64,000 nt of DNA from Streptomyces huiliensis (GTDB lineage Bacteria; Actinomycetota; Actinomycetes; Streptomycetales; Streptomycetaceae), in contig NZ_JAIQLH010000048.1 of assembly GCF_020037025.1 (NCBI RefSeq), forward strand, positions 1 to 64,000, written 5' to 3'. Both the position numbers and the translations under genes were made by a program. Of this stretch, positions 1 to 9,108 are shown piece after piece. The notes below the pieces were generated by a model, which was not told the DNA's origin, made no database searches, and was given only the letters and a program-made list of their open reading frames with translations. How positions within the stretch are numbered: position 1 is the first letter of the stretch; every line of letters starts with the position of its first letter.

Positions 1-1
1 C

Positions 2-1399
2 CCGCCGTCCGGCTCCGCACCCCTGCCCCCCGAGACACCGGCCCCCGCCGCCACCGAGCGCACGGCCGAGGAGACGGCCCGCCGCATGGGCGCGTTCGCC
101 CGCGGCACGCGCTCCGGCCGCGCAGGCCGCTCCACGGAGAACGCCGGCGGCCCCGCCGAAGATGCCGCCCGGTCGGCCACCGAGACGGGCCGGTCCGATG
201 CCGGCCGGTTCGATGCAGGTCGCCCTGTCGGCGACGCGAGCCGGCCCGCCGCCGGTTTCGGTCGGCCTGCCGAGCCTGGCGGCCGGGCTGCCGACGTGGG
301 CCGGTTCGACGCCGGCCACCCTGCCGGTGACGCGGGCTGGACCGCCGCCGACTTCGGCCGGCCCGCCGAGTCCGGTGGCGGGGCTGTCGACGCGGGCCGG
401 TCGTCCGCCGACATGGGCGGGTCCGATGTGGGTCGCACTGCCGTCGACGCGAGCCGGACCGCCGCCGATTTCGGTCGGCCTGCCGAGTCCGGTGGCCGGG
501 CTGTCGACGCGGACCGGTCGTCCGCCGACATGGGCGGGTCCGATGTGGGTCGCACTGCCGTCGACGCGAGCCGGACCGCCGCCGATTTCGGTCGGCCTGC
601 CGAGTCCGGTGGCCGGGCTGTCGACGCGGACCGGTCGTCCGCCGACATGGGCGGGTCCGATGTGGGTCGCACTGCCGTCGACGCGAGCCGGACCGCCGCC
701 GATTTCGGTCGGCCTGCCGAGTCCGGTGGCCGGGCTGTCGACGCGGACCGGTCGTCCGCCGACATGGGCCGGTTCGGTGTCGGCCGATCCGATGCCGGCC
801 GCACTGCCGCCGACGCGAGCCGGCCCGCCGCCGACTCCGGCCGGCTTTCCGAGCCCGGCGGCAGGGGCGCCCGCGGCACCGACCCGTCCGCCACCGACCC
901 GTCCGCCCAGCGCACCGGCGGCCGGTACGCCGATGCCGCCGACCGGTATCCGGCGGCCGGTCGCCCCGGATCCGCCGAGAGTGCCCCGCGCGTCGAGGAT
1001 CGGGCGCGGGCTCAGGGGCGGGCGACGGGCCGTGAGCCGCTGGCCGGCCAGGCCCCCGCGCCCGCCGGCCCGGCCGGTCAGGAGCCGCGAGCCGGTGCCC
1101 CGCGTCCGTACCCCGGCGTCTCGGAGCCGCAAGCCGGTACCCCGCGCCCGTACCCCGGTATGTCGGAGCCGCAGGCCGGGTCCCGCCCGGTCGGCCAGGA
1201 CCCGTACCCCGGCACCCCGGAGCCGTACGCCGAGGCCCCGCACCCGTACCCCGGCACCCCGGAGCCGTACCACGCCGCGCCGGACCGGCCCGGTGCCGCT
1301 CCCGGCGCGTATCCCCGGCCCCACTCCGCCCCAGGCCAGCGGCCCACCACCGGCCCCGCCCCCGAGCCCGCAGAAGACGAAGGGAACCCGCACGCGTGA
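2..1399 (+). CDS. Conservon sensor histidine kinase CvnA, C-terminal part (5' end outside window)
   Basis: The reading frame is open from the window edge to a stop that overlaps the next gene by 4 bases. Only the tail of the protein is visible. The early segment TAEETARRMGAFARGTRSGR is the kind of sequence that follows the ATPase domain in Streptomyces nitrate/sulfonate-sensor-like kinases heading cvn operons; no HATPase motif is in view. The remaining ~430 residues are low-complexity, rich in Ala, Gly, Pro, Arg and Asp, with a 39-residue tandem repeat and then Pro/Tyr-rich repeats (YPGTPEPY-like). Identification rests on the four partner genes that follow in the canonical order. The length and repetitiveness of the tail are unusual. 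By family knowledge CvnA forms a membrane-associated complex with CvnB, C and D. The frame may in principle belong to another large protein, but the context makes CvnA by far the best call. Confidence 0.75.
   Translation, partial: PPSGSAPLPPETPAPAATERTAEETARRMGAFARGTRSGRAGRSTENAGGPAEDAARSATETGRSDAGRFDAGRPVGDASRPAAGFGRPAEPGGRAADVGRFDAGHPAGDAGWTAADFGRPAESGGGAVDAGRSSADMGGSDVGRTAVDASRTAADFGRPAESGGRAVDADRSSADMGGSDVGRTAVDASRTAADFGRPAESGGRAVDADRSSADMGGSDVGRTAVDASRTAADFGRPAESGGRAVDADRSSADMGRFGVGRSDAGRTAADASRPAADSGRLSEPGGRGARGTDPSATDPSAQRTGGRYADAADRYPAAGRPGSAESAPRVEDRARAQGRATGREPLAGQAPAPAGPAGQEPRAGAPRPYPGVSEPQAGTPRPYPGMSEPQAGSRPVGQDPYPGTPEPYAEAPHPYPGTPEPYHAAPDRPGAAPGAYPRPHSAPGQRPTTGPAPEPAEDEGNPHA
386..769 (+). 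repeat. 117-bp in-frame tandem repeat in the cvnA tail
   Basis: Three head-to-tail copies of a 117-bp unit start at 386, 503 and 620, with a truncated fourth from 737 to about 769. Copies two and three look identical and copy one differs at few bases. Each encodes 39 residues beginning VDA(G/D)RSSADMGGSDVGR. The unit length is a multiple of three, so copy-number change keeps the frame. Near-identity suggests recent expansion or active recombination. Weaker related sequence continues on both sides. Confidence 0.9.
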
Positions 1400-1836
1400 A
1401 CGACCACCTGAACAACGATCTGGCCTGGATGCTGGACGAGGTCGTGAAGATCCCCGAGGCCCGCCACGCGATCCTGCTCTCCGCCGACGGCATGCTGCGC
1501 GCCCACTCGGCGGGCATCGCGCGCGACGAGGCGGAGCGCCAGGCGGCGGCGCTGTCCGGGCTCCAGTCGATCAGCCGGTCCACGGCGGACTTCTGCACCC
1601 ATCCGGCCCGGCACGAGACGCCCTGGCGGCAGACGCTGATCGAGTTCGCGCACGGCTACGTCTTCCTGATCGCGGCAGGACCGGGCGCCTACCTCGCCGT
1701 CTCGGCCACCGAGAACGTCGACATGGAGGCCGTCACCTACCGCATGCAGAAGACGGTCGACCGGCTCGGCAAGGAACTCGTCAGCCCGCCGCGGCACGAC
1801 GCCGGGTGGCAGGGCGGCCCCGGCAGCCCGGCGTGA
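1396..1836 (+). CDS. Roadblock/LC7-domain protein CvnB
   Basis: This 146-residue protein is a single roadblock/LC7 domain from about residue 5 to 120 (DLAWMLDEVVKIPEARHAIL, then SADGMLRAHSAGI). Roadblock proteins in bacteria usually act as regulators of small Ras-like GTPases, and here the GTPase lies two genes downstream. The ATG overlaps the stop of the kinase gene (ATGA at 1396), indicating translational coupling. In conservons, CvnB is part of a membrane-bound complex with the kinase, DUF742 protein and GTPase. The length is typical. Confident on family, inferred on complex membership. Confidence 0.93.
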   Translation: MNDHLNNDLAWMLDEVVKIPEARHAILLSADGMLRAHSAGIARDEAERQAAALSGLQSISRSTADFCTHPARHETPWRQTLIEFAHGYVFLIAAGPGAYLAVSATENVDMEAVTYRMQKTVDRLGKELVSPPRHDAGWQGGPGSPA

Positions 1837-2195
1837 CCCCGGCCGTGCCCCGGCGCGACAAGGGGCTGGTACGGCCGTACGTCGTCACGGAGGGCCGGTC
1901 GCACCCGACCCGCAACACCTTCGACCTGGTCACCCTGGTCATGGCACACGGCGACCGGCCGCTCGACGGGCTCAGCCCGGAGAAGTACCGCCTCATGGAG
2001 CTCTGCCTCGGCGGCGCCCTGTCCGTCGCCGAGATCGCCGGTTACCTCCAACTGCCCGTCAGCGTCACCAAGGTGCTGCTGAGCGACCTCGTGGACAGCG
2101 GCCACCTCAGCACCAGGGCGCCCATCCCCTCGGCACAACTGCCCGAGGCCCAGATCCTCCAGGAGGTGCTCGATGGACTCCGCGCTCGCCTCTGA
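1833..2195 (+). CDS. DUF742 protein CvnC
   Basis: A 120-residue DUF742 protein. The start is GTG at 1833, which overlaps the stop of the roadblock gene (GTGA), although the frame is open much further upstream. Typical features are RPYVVTEGRSHPTRN near the start, FDLVTLV, and a winged-helix-like stretch SVAEIAGYLQLPVSVTKVLL that suggests nucleic-acid or protein binding. It is the third member of the four-protein conservon module. Its end overlaps the GTPase gene by 23 bases. Its biochemical role is not established in the family; the name and order are secure. Confidence 0.92.
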   Translation: MTPAVPRRDKGLVRPYVVTEGRSHPTRNTFDLVTLVMAHGDRPLDGLSPEKYRLMELCLGGALSVAEIAGYLQLPVSVTKVLLSDLVDSGHLSTRAPIPSAQLPEAQILQEVLDGLRARL

Positions 2196-2793
2196 CCGAG
2201 TCCACACCACGCACAGCGGCGTCTATCTGCGCGGAACCGTCCGCACCGCGGCCAAGCTGCTCGTCGTCGGCCACTTCGGCGTGGGCAAGACGACCTTCGT
2301 CGGCGCGCTGTCGGAGATCCGGCCGCTGCGCACCGAGGAGACGATGACGCAGGCCGGCGCGCACGTGGACGACCTGGCCGGGCTCGACGGCAAGACCACC
2401 ACCACGGTCGCCATGGACTTCGGCCGGCTCACCCTCAGCGACAGCCTCGTCCTCTACCTCTTCGGCGCCCCCGGCCAGCAGCGCTTCACCCGGCTGTGGC
2501 TGGACATGACGCAGGGCGCCCTCGGCGCGCTCGTCCTCGCCGACACCCGGCGGCTGGACCACTCCTTCGAGGTCATGGAGCTGCTGGAGGACCACGGCCT
2601 GCCGTACGCCGTGGCCGTCAACCACTTCGACGACGCGCCGGTGTTCCCTGAGGAGGAGATCCGCGAGGCCCTCGACCTCCTCCCGGACACCCCGCTGGTC
2701 ACCTGCGACGCGCGGGACCGGATCTCCGCCACCCGCGCCCTGATCACCCTCGTGGACCACCTGCACGCCCGCACCGCCCAGGAGCCTGTGTGA
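2173..2793 (+). CDS. Ras-like small GTPase CvnD
   Basis: A 206-residue P-loop GTPase of the actinobacterial cvn type. The Walker A motif GHFGVGKTT lies at residues 33-41, a switch II-like FGAPGQQRF near 97-105, and NHFDD stands for the NKxD guanine-specificity motif. ATG at 2173 overlaps the DUF742 gene by 23 bases, and its stop overlaps the next P450 gene (GTGA at 2790). Known conservon GTPases switch on a membrane complex with CvnA-C and influence development and antibiotic production; that role is inferred here from synteny. Confidence 0.94.
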   Translation: MDSALASDRVHTTHSGVYLRGTVRTAAKLLVVGHFGVGKTTFVGALSEIRPLRTEETMTQAGAHVDDLAGLDGKTTTTVAMDFGRLTLSDSLVLYLFGAPGQQRFTRLWLDMTQGALGALVLADTRRLDHSFEVMELLEDHGLPYAVAVNHFDDAPVFPEEEIREALDLLPDTPLVTCDARDRISATRALITLVDHLHARTAQEPV

Positions 2794-4391
2794 CCCGTGT
2801 GACCCCTGTGACCGGCGTGGACGAGCCCCCGGCCGGCTGCCCGGCCCACGGCGGGGCGCGCGGCGAAGGGCCCGGCGCGCCTGGCGACGAGGCCACGCCC
2901 CTGCACGGGCCGGACTTCGCCGCCGACCCGCACGCCGTCTACCGCCGGCTGCGCCGGTACGGACCCGTCGCCCCCGTCGAACTCGCCCCGGGCGTCCGGG
3001 CCCACCTCGTCACCGACTACCGCGCCGCCCTCGACGTCCTCCGCAGCCCCGAGGCGTTCGCCAAGGACGCCCGCCGCTGGCGCGCCCTGGCGGACGGCCG
3101 CGTCGCGCCCGACAATCCCGTCGTGCCGATGATGGCCTACCGGCCCAACTGCCTCTTCACCGACGGCGAGGCCCACCGCCGGCTCCGCCAGGCGGTCACC
3201 GACAGCCTGGAGCGCATCGACCCCAACGCCCTGCGCGGCTACGTGGAGCGCAGCGCCGACGTACTCGTCGACCGGGTCACCGAGGCCGGCGAGGCCGACC
3301 TGCTCGGCGACTACGCCAAGGTGCTGCCGCTGCTCGTCTTCAACCAGCTCTTCGGCTGCCCGCCCGAGCTGGGCGACCGGCTCGTCGAGGGCATGTCCGG
3401 GATCTTCGACGGGGTCGACGCCGAACGCGCCAACGCCCTCGTCACCGCCACCTTCACCGAGCTCATCGCCCTCAAACGCCGGCAGCCCGGCGCGGACATG
3501 ACCTCCTGGCTGATGGCCCACCCGGCCGGGCTCACCGACGAGGAGATGATCCACCAACTCGTGGTGCTGATGGGCGCGGGCACCGAGCCGCAGCAGAACC
3601 TCATCGCGGGCGCCCTGCGGCTGCTGCTCTGCGACGACCGGTTCGCGGGCGACCTGGCCGGCGGCAGCATGCCCGTCGACGACGCCCTGGACGAGGTGCT
3701 CTGGCTCGACCCGCCCATGGCCAACTACGGCGTCCACTACCCGACGGCCGACCTCGACTTCGGGGGCGTACGGCTGCGCGCCGGCGAACCCGTCGTCGTC
3801 AGCTTCGCCGCCGCCAACACGGACCCCGCCCTCCGCCCCGACCACCACTCCGGGCAGCGCACCGGCAACCGCGCCCACCTCGCCTGGAGCGCCGGCCCGC
3901 ACCACTGCCCGGCCAAGGACCCGGCCCGGCTCATCGCCTCGGCCGCCGTGGAACGGCTCCTCGACCGGCTGCCCGACCTGGAACTGGCCGTCCCCGCCGA
4001 CCGCCTGGTGTGGCGGCCCGGCCCCTTCCACCGGGCGCTGACGGCGCTGCCCGTCCGCTTCCCGCCGCAGCCGGTGCCCGTACCGGCGGCCGAGCGGCGC
4101 GCGGGCGGCGCGGCGGGCGCGTCTCCCACGCGCCGCCCGGCCACCACGCCCGGCCGGATCGCCCCGCACCCCTCCGCCGTACCCGCCACACCCGCCGTAC
4201 CCGCCGTACCCGCCACACCGGCACCTCCACCCACCCCCGAGACTTTTGGAGACCGCAGATGGAACGTCCCACCTGCCCCGTCACGATCGACCCCGCCGGC
4301 CGGGACATCCACGGCGAGGCCGCCCGCATCCGGGCCCACGGGCCGGCGGTCCCCGTGGAGCTCCCTGGGGGCGTGGTGGCGTGGGCGGTGA
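2790..4391 (+). CDS. Cytochrome P450 of the conservon (CvnE type), with C-terminal extension
   Basis: A P450 starting at GTG 2790 in a GTGA overlap with the GTPase gene. The heme-binding segment [14 protein letters not shown] gives the Cys ligand but has Trp in place of the usual Phe. The I-helix segment [10 protein letters not shown] has GTEP rather than AGxET, so the oxygen-activating acid/Thr pair is atypical. The catalytic domain should end near TALPVRFPP (about residue 420). Instead the frame runs on about 110 residues through a Pro/Ala-rich repeat ([16 protein letters not shown]) and overlaps the next P450 gene by 133 bases. P450s following cvnABCD are known in Streptomyces (cvn9/rar type). 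The atypical motifs suggest a partner or regulatory role. The long overlap may reflect a lost stop or a frameshift in the repeat. Confidence 0.85.
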   Translation: MTRVTPVTGVDEPPAGCPAHGGARGEGPGAPGDEATPLHGPDFAADPHAVYRRLRRYGPVAPVELAPGVRAHLVTDYRAALDVLRSPEAFAKDARRWRALADGRVAPDNPVVPMMAYRPNCLFTDGEAHRRLRQAVTDSLERIDPNALRGYVERSADVLVDRVTEAGEADLLGDYAKVLPLLVFNQLFGCPPELGDRLVEGMSGIFDGVDAERANALVTATFTELIALKRRQPGADMTSWLMAHPAGLTDEEMIHQLVVLMGAGTEPQQNLIAGALRLLLCDDRFAGDLAGGSMPVDDALDEVLWLDPPMANYGVHYPTADLDFGGVRLRAGEPVVVSFAAANTDPALRPDHHSGQRTGNRAHLAWSAGPHHCPAKDPARLIASAAVERLLDRLPDLELAVPADRLVWRPGPFHRALTALPVRFPPQPVPVPAAERRAGGAAGASPTRRPATTPGRIAPHPSAVPATPAVPAVPATPAPPPTPETFGDRRWNVPPAPSRSTPPAGTSTARPPASGPTGRRSPWSSLGAWWRGR

Positions 4392-5494
4392 GCTCGCAGG
4401 CCCTGCTCAAGCGGCTCCTCACCGACCCCCGCGTCTCCAAGGACCCGCGGCAGCACTGGCCGGCCTGGGCCAACGGTGAGATCTCGCCGGAGTGGTCCCT
4501 CTACACCTGGGTCGCCGTGCAGAACATGTTCACCGCCTACGGCCCCGACCACCGGCGCCTCCGCTCGCTGGTCGCCAAGGCGTTCACCGCCCGCCGCACC
4601 GCCGCGATGCGCCCCCGCGTCGAGAAGATCACCGCCGACCTGCTGGACGGCCTGGCCGCCGCCGAGCCCGGTGCCGTCGTCGACCTCCGCGAGAGCTACG
4701 CCTACCCCCTGCCCATCCAGGTCATCTGCGAGCTGATGGGCATCGACGACGAGCCCACTCGCGAGGGGCTCCGCCGCTGCGTCGACTCGATCTTCCACAC
4801 CTCCGCCGACCCCGCCGAGGTCACCGCCACCTACACCGAGATCTACCGGCTGCTCGGCGAGCTCGTCGCCGCCAAGCGCGAGCAGCCGGGCGACGACATG
4901 ACCAGCGTCCTGATCTCGGCCCGCGACGACGAGGACGGCACCCGGCTCAGCGAGCAGGAACTGGTCGACACCCTGCTGCTGGTGATCAGCGCGGGCCACG
5001 AGACCACCGTCAACCTCCTCGACAACGCCCTCCACCTGCTGCTCACCCACCCCGAGCAGCTCGCCCTCGTCCGCTCCGGGCAGGCCGGCTGGGACGACGT
5101 CGTCGAGGAGGCGCTCCGCGTCGAGGCGCCCGTCGCCAACCTCCCGCTCCGCTACGCCGTCGAGGACATCACGCTCGACGACGGCACCGTCCTCCGCGAG
5201 GGCGACGCCATCGTCGCGGCCTACGCCGCCGCCGGCCGCGACCCGGAGCTGTACGGCGAGGGGGCGGCCGTCTTCGACGTGACGCGCGCCACCAAGGACC
5301 ACCTCGCCTTCGGCCACGGCGCCCACTTCTGCCTCGGCGCCCCGCTCGCCCGGCTGGAGGCCGCCGTCGCGCTGCCCGCCCTCTTCGCCCGCTTCCCGGA
5401 GCTGCGCCTCGCCCCGGAGGCCGGCGGCCTGGAGCCGGTGGACTCCTTCATCTCCAACGGCCACCGGTCCCTCCCGGCCCTGCTGCACGGCTGA
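4259..5494 (+). CDS. Cytochrome P450 of the conservon (CvnF type)
   Basis: A 411-residue P450 with canonical motifs: I-helix SAGHETTVN, and [14 protein letters not shown] with the heme-ligating Cys. The start is ATG 4259, preceded by GGAG at 4246-4249, although it lies within the tail frame of the preceding P450. The N-terminus ([20 protein letters not shown]) is typical of Streptomyces soluble P450s. It is last in the operon and is followed by a strong hairpin. The substrate is unknown; redox partners are not encoded nearby. Compared with the upstream P450 this one keeps all catalytic residues, so it is likely the active oxygenase of the pair. Confidence 0.95.
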   Translation: MERPTCPVTIDPAGRDIHGEAARIRAHGPAVPVELPGGVVAWAVSSQALLKRLLTDPRVSKDPRQHWPAWANGEISPEWSLYTWVAVQNMFTAYGPDHRRLRSLVAKAFTARRTAAMRPRVEKITADLLDGLAAAEPGAVVDLRESYAYPLPIQVICELMGIDDEPTREGLRRCVDSIFHTSADPAEVTATYTEIYRLLGELVAAKREQPGDDMTSVLISARDDEDGTRLSEQELVDTLLLVISAGHETTVNLLDNALHLLLTHPEQLALVRSGQAGWDDVVEEALRVEAPVANLPLRYAVEDITLDDGTVLREGDAIVAAYAAAGRDPELYGEGAAVFDVTRATKDHLAFGHGAHFCLGAPLARLEAAVALPALFARFPELRLAPEAGGLEPVDSFISNGHRSLPALLHG

Positions 5495-5519
5495 CGGGCG
5501 GTCCTCCCCGGGCGCGAGT

Positions 5520-5560
5520 CCGCCACCCACCAGTCCGAACGCGGGCCCGGTGGGTGGCGG
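5520..5560 (+). terminator. Hairpin terminator after the conservon
   Basis: A perfect 12-bp stem (CCGCCACCCACC at 5520-5531 with GGTGGGTGGCGG at 5549-5560) encloses a 17-base loop, 26 bases after the second P450 stop. There is no U-tract, as is common in Streptomyces. Confidence 0.7.
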
Positions 5561-5598
5561 GTGGGCGAGCCGGGGGCCGAACGCTTACGATCCTCTGC

Positions 5599-7653
5599 GT
5601 GTCCAAATTGACCGACCTGCCGAAACGGATCCTGATCGGGCGGGCGCTGCGCAGCGACAAGCTGGGAGAGACCCTTCTCCCCAAGCGCATCGCCCTCCCC
5701 GTCTTCGCGTCCGACCCTCTCTCCTCTGTGGCGTACGCGCCGGGCGAGGTCCTCCTCGTCCTCTCCGTGGCAGGTGTGTCGGCCTACCACTTCAGCCCGT
5801 GGATCGCCGTCGCGGTGGTCGTGCTGATGTTCACGGTGGTCGCCTCGTACCGCCAGAACGTGCACGCCTACCCGAGCGGCGGCGGCGACTACGAGGTCGC
5901 CACCACCAACCTGGGCCCCAAGGCCGGACTCACCGTCGCCAGCGCCCTCCTCGTCGACTACGTCCTCACGGTCGCCGTCTCCATCGCCTCCGGCATCGAG
6001 AACCTCGGCTCGGCCGTCCCGTTCGTCGTCGAGCACAAGACCGCCTGCGCCATCGCAGTGATCGTGCTGCTGACCCTGATGAACCTGAGAGGCGTCAAGG
6101 AGTCCGGCAAGCTCTTCGCGATCCCGACCTACGTCTTCGTCGGCGGCGTCTTCCTGCTCATCGCCTGGGGCGTCATCCGGGGCGTCTTCATGGGCGACTC
6201 GATGCGCGCGCCCACCGCCGACTACACCATCAACGCCGAGCACAAGGGCCTGGCCGGCTTCGCGCTGGTCTTCCTGCTGCTGCGTGCCTTCTCGTCCGGC
6301 TGCGCCGCGCTCACCGGCGTCGAGGCGATCAGCAACGGCGTCCCCGCCTTCCGGAAGCCGAAGTCGAAGAACGCCGCCACCACGCTGGCGCTGATGGGCG
6401 GCCTCGCCGTCACCATGTTCTGCGGCATCATCGGCCTGGCCATGGCCACCAAGGTCCGGATGGCGGAGAACCCCGCGACCGACCTGCTCAAGGACGGCAA
6501 GCCGCTCGGCGCCGACTACACCCAGAACCCGGTGATCTCGCAGGTCGCCGAGGCGGTCTTCGGCCACGGCTCGTTCCTCTTCATCATCCTGGCCGCGGCC
6601 ACCGCGCTGGTCCTGTTCCTGGCCGCGAACACCGCCTACAACGGCTTCCCGCTGCTCGGCTCGATCCTCGCCCAGGACCGCTACCTGCCGCGCCAGCTGC
6701 ACACCCGCGGCGACCGGCTCGCGTTCTCCAACGGCATCGTGCTGCTCGCCGGCGCCGCCATCGTCCTCACGTACATCTACGGGGCCGACTCGACGAAGCT
6801 GATCCAGCTGTACATCGTCGGCGTCTTCGTCTCCTTCACGCTGAGCCAGATCGGCATGGTCCGGCACTGGAACCGGCACCTGGAGACCGAGACCGACCCC
6901 GGCAAGCGCCGCCACATGATCCGCTCCCGCGCGATCAACACCTTCGGCGGCTTCCTGACCGGTCTGGTGCTGGTCGTCGTGCTGCTGACCAAGTTCACCC
7001 ACGGCGCCTGGGTCGCCCTGCTCGGCATGGTCATCTTCTACGCGACGATGACCGCGATCCGCCGCCACTACGACCGGGTCGCCGACGAGATCGCGCTGGA
7101 GGACGAGCCCGGCGAGGCGGCCGTCCGGCCGTCGCGGGTGCACTCCATCGTGCTGGTCTCCAAGGTCCACAAGCCGACCCTGCGGGCCCTCGCCTACGCC
7201 AAGCTGATGCGCTCGGACACCCTGGAGGCGCTGAGCATCAGCGTCGACCCGGCGGAGACGAAGGCGCTGCGCGAGGAGTGGCACCAGCGGGGCGTCGACG
7301 TCCCGCTGAAGATCCTCGACTCGCCGTACCGCGAGATCACCCGCCCGGTCATCGACTACGTGAAGTCGCTCCGCAAGGAGAGCCCGCGCGACGTGGTCAG
7401 CGTCTACATCCCCGAGTACGTGGTCGGCCACTGGTACGAGCACCTGCTGCACAACCAGAGCGCCCTGCGGCTCAAGGGCCGGCTGCTCTTCACGCCGGGC
7501 GTGATGGTCACCTCGGTGCCCTGGCAGCTCGACTCCTCCGAGGTCGCCCGCCGCCGCGCCCGCAAGCGCGCCGAGTGGAACGCGCCCGGCTCGGTGCGGC
7601 GCGGCCCGGTCGCCCCGCCGCAGAAGAAGGAAAAGGCCGCGGCGAAGAAGTAA
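5599..7653 (+). CDS. APC-superfamily amino acid permease
   Basis: A 684-residue membrane transporter with about twelve hydrophobic segments in the first ~480 residues and a cytoplasmic C-terminal domain of about 200 residues ending in a Lys/Ala-rich tail (KKEKAAAKK). The APC hallmark FASDPLSSVAYAPGEVL lies near residues 33-49, followed by YPSGGGDYEVA. The family moves amino acids or related solutes; the substrate cannot be told here. I choose GTG 5599. It lies a few bases after TACGAT (5586-5591), a plausible -10 box that would give a leaderless message. In streptomycetes this permease is commonly found beside the RNA methyltransferase that follows, but a terminator separates them here. Confidence 0.92.
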   Translation: MSKLTDLPKRILIGRALRSDKLGETLLPKRIALPVFASDPLSSVAYAPGEVLLVLSVAGVSAYHFSPWIAVAVVVLMFTVVASYRQNVHAYPSGGGDYEVATTNLGPKAGLTVASALLVDYVLTVAVSIASGIENLGSAVPFVVEHKTACAIAVIVLLTLMNLRGVKESGKLFAIPTYVFVGGVFLLIAWGVIRGVFMGDSMRAPTADYTINAEHKGLAGFALVFLLLRAFSSGCAALTGVEAISNGVPAFRKPKSKNAATTLALMGGLAVTMFCGIIGLAMATKVRMAENPATDLLKDGKPLGADYTQNPVISQVAEAVFGHGSFLFIILAAATALVLFLAANTAYNGFPLLGSILAQDRYLPRQLHTRGDRLAFSNGIVLLAGAAIVLTYIYGADSTKLIQLYIVGVFVSFTLSQIGMVRHWNRHLETETDPGKRRHMIRSRAINTFGGFLTGLVLVVVLLTKFTHGAWVALLGMVIFYATMTAIRRHYDRVADEIALEDEPGEAAVRPSRVHSIVLVSKVHKPTLRALAYAKLMRSDTLEALSISVDPAETKALREEWHQRGVDVPLKILDSPYREITRPVIDYVKSLRKESPRDVVSVYIPEYVVGHWYEHLLHNQSALRLKGRLLFTPGVMVTSVPWQLDSSEVARRRARKRAEWNAPGSVRRGPVAPPQKKEKAAAKK

Positions 7654-7664
7654 CCGGTGAGGGT

Positions 7665-7718
7665 GGTGGTGCGGCGGGACGTAGACTGAACGGCTGTTGC
7701 CCCGCCGCACCACCTTTT
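7665..7718 (+). terminator. Rho-independent terminator after the permease
   Basis: A perfect 14-bp stem pairs GGTGGTGCGGCGGG (7665-7678) with CCCGCCGCACCACC (7701-7714), followed directly by TTTT. The 22-base loop contains TAGACT (7682-7687), a possible -10 box for the next gene. Confidence 0.85.
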
Positions 7719-7747
7719 CGCCGACTCGACCCAGGAGCTCTTCCCCC

Positions 7748-9067
7748 ATGCAGACGGAACCGACGAAGTCGCTGGTCGGCGAGGAGTACGAGGTCGAGGT
7801 CGGCCCGGTCGCCCACGGCGGCCACTGCGTCGCCCGGACGGAGGCGGGCCGCGTCCTGTTCGTCCGCCACACGCTGCCCGGGGAGCGGGTGATCGCCCGG
7901 ATCACCGAGGGCGAGGAGACGTCCCGCTTCCTGCGCGCGGACGCCGTCGAGGTCCTGGAGGCGTCGAAGGACCGCGTACCGGCGCCCTGCCCCTTCTCCG
8001 GCCCGGGCAAGTGCGGCGGCTGCGACTGGCAGCACGTCAAGCCGGGCGCACAGCGCCGCCTCAAGGGCGAGGTCATCGCCGAGCAGCTCCGCCGCCTCGC
8101 GGGCCTGACGCCCGAGGAGGCCGGCTGGGACGGCACGGTGGCGCCGGCCGAGGGCGACAAGGTCCCGGCGGGTCAGGTCCCCGCGTGGCGCACCCGCGTC
8201 CAGTACGCGGTCGACGCCGAGGGCCACGCGGGCCTCCGCAAGCACCGCTCGCACGAGGTCCAGCCCATCGACCACTGCCTGATCGCGGCGCCGGGCGTGA
8301 GCGAGCTGGGCATCGAGAAGCGCGAGTGGCCGCAGATCGCGTCGGTGGACGCCATCGCCGCCTCCGGCTCGGCCGACCGCCAGGTCGTCCTCACCCCGAA
8401 GCCGGGCGGCCGCCTCCCGATCGTCGAACTCGACAAGCCGGTGTCCGTGCTGCGGGTCGGCGAGAAGGACCAGCGGATCCACCGCGTCCACGGCCGCCCC
8501 TTCGTCCGCGAGCGCGCCGACGGCCGCACCTACCGCGTCGGCGAGGGCGGCTTCTGGCAGGTCCACCCGCAGGCCGCCGACACCCTCGTGAAGGCCGTCA
8601 TGCAGGGTCTGATGCCGCGCAAGGGCGACATGGCCCTCGACCTCTACTGCGGCGTCGGCCTCTTCGCCGGCGCCCTCGCCGAGCGCGTCGGCGACAAGGG
8701 CGCCGTCCTCGGCATCGAGTCCTCCAAGCGCGCCGTCGAGGACGCCCGCCACAACCTCCAGGACCTCGACCGCGTCCGCATCGAACAGGGCAAGGTCGAG
8801 GACGTCCTCCCGCGCACCCGCATCGACTCCGCCGACCTCATCGTCCTCGACCCCCCGAGGGCGGGCGCCGGCCGCGCCACCGTCCGCCACCTCGCCGCCC
8901 TCGCCGCCCGCCGCATCGCCTACGTGGCCTGCGACCCGGCCGCCCTCGCCCGCGACCTCAAGTACTTCGCGGAGGAGGGCTACCGCCCGGTCACGCTGCG
9001 GGCGTTCGACCTCTTCCCGGTGACGCACCATGTGGAGTGCGTGGCGATCCTGAAGCCGGTGGCGTAG
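7748..9067 (+). CDS. TRAM-domain class I SAM-dependent RNA methyltransferase (TrmA/RlmD-like)
   Basis: A 439-residue protein. An N-terminal TRAM RNA-binding domain (residues ~10-65, GHCVARTEAGRVLFVRH) is followed by the cysteine cluster CPFSGPGKCGGCDWQ that would bind a [4Fe-4S] cluster in RlmD-like enzymes. The methyltransferase fold has the SAM motif LDLYCGVGLFAG, DPPRAGAG, and the catalytic Cys in ACDPAALARDL. It probably makes a 5-methyluridine in tRNA or rRNA; which one cannot be told. ATG 7748 is preceded by CAGGAG. It converges with the phytase gene, and a shared hairpin lies between them. Confidence 0.94.
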   Translation: MQTEPTKSLVGEEYEVEVGPVAHGGHCVARTEAGRVLFVRHTLPGERVIARITEGEETSRFLRADAVEVLEASKDRVPAPCPFSGPGKCGGCDWQHVKPGAQRRLKGEVIAEQLRRLAGLTPEEAGWDGTVAPAEGDKVPAGQVPAWRTRVQYAVDAEGHAGLRKHRSHEVQPIDHCLIAAPGVSELGIEKREWPQIASVDAIAASGSADRQVVLTPKPGGRLPIVELDKPVSVLRVGEKDQRIHRVHGRPFVRERADGRTYRVGEGGFWQVHPQAADTLVKAVMQGLMPRKGDMALDLYCGVGLFAGALAERVGDKGAVLGIESSKRAVEDARHNLQDLDRVRIEQGKVEDVLPRTRIDSADLIVLDPPRAGAGRATVRHLAALAARRIAYVACDPAALARDLKYFAEEGYRPVTLRAFDLFPVTHHVECVAILKPVA

Positions 9068-9072
9068 GGCGC

Positions 9073-9108
9073 CTGACCCGCGGGTCCCCCGGGGATCCGC
9101 GGGATCAG
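9073..9108. terminator. Bidirectional hairpin terminator
   Basis: CTGACCCGCGGGTCCCC (9073-9089) pairs with GGGGATCCGCGGGATCAG (9091-9108) with one bulge and one mismatch. It lies between two convergent genes and overlaps the phytase stop codon. Confidence 0.7.

Noticed and set aside
386..769. CRISPR-like periodicity
   Set aside because: The 117-bp units are contiguous with no spacers and encode a repeated peptide.
162..2195. Long plus-strand frame of 677 codons overlapping the cvnA tail
   Set aside because: Only its last 120 codons (from GTG 1833) are the DUF742 gene; the rest is a Pro/Arg-rich alternate reading of the kinase tail.
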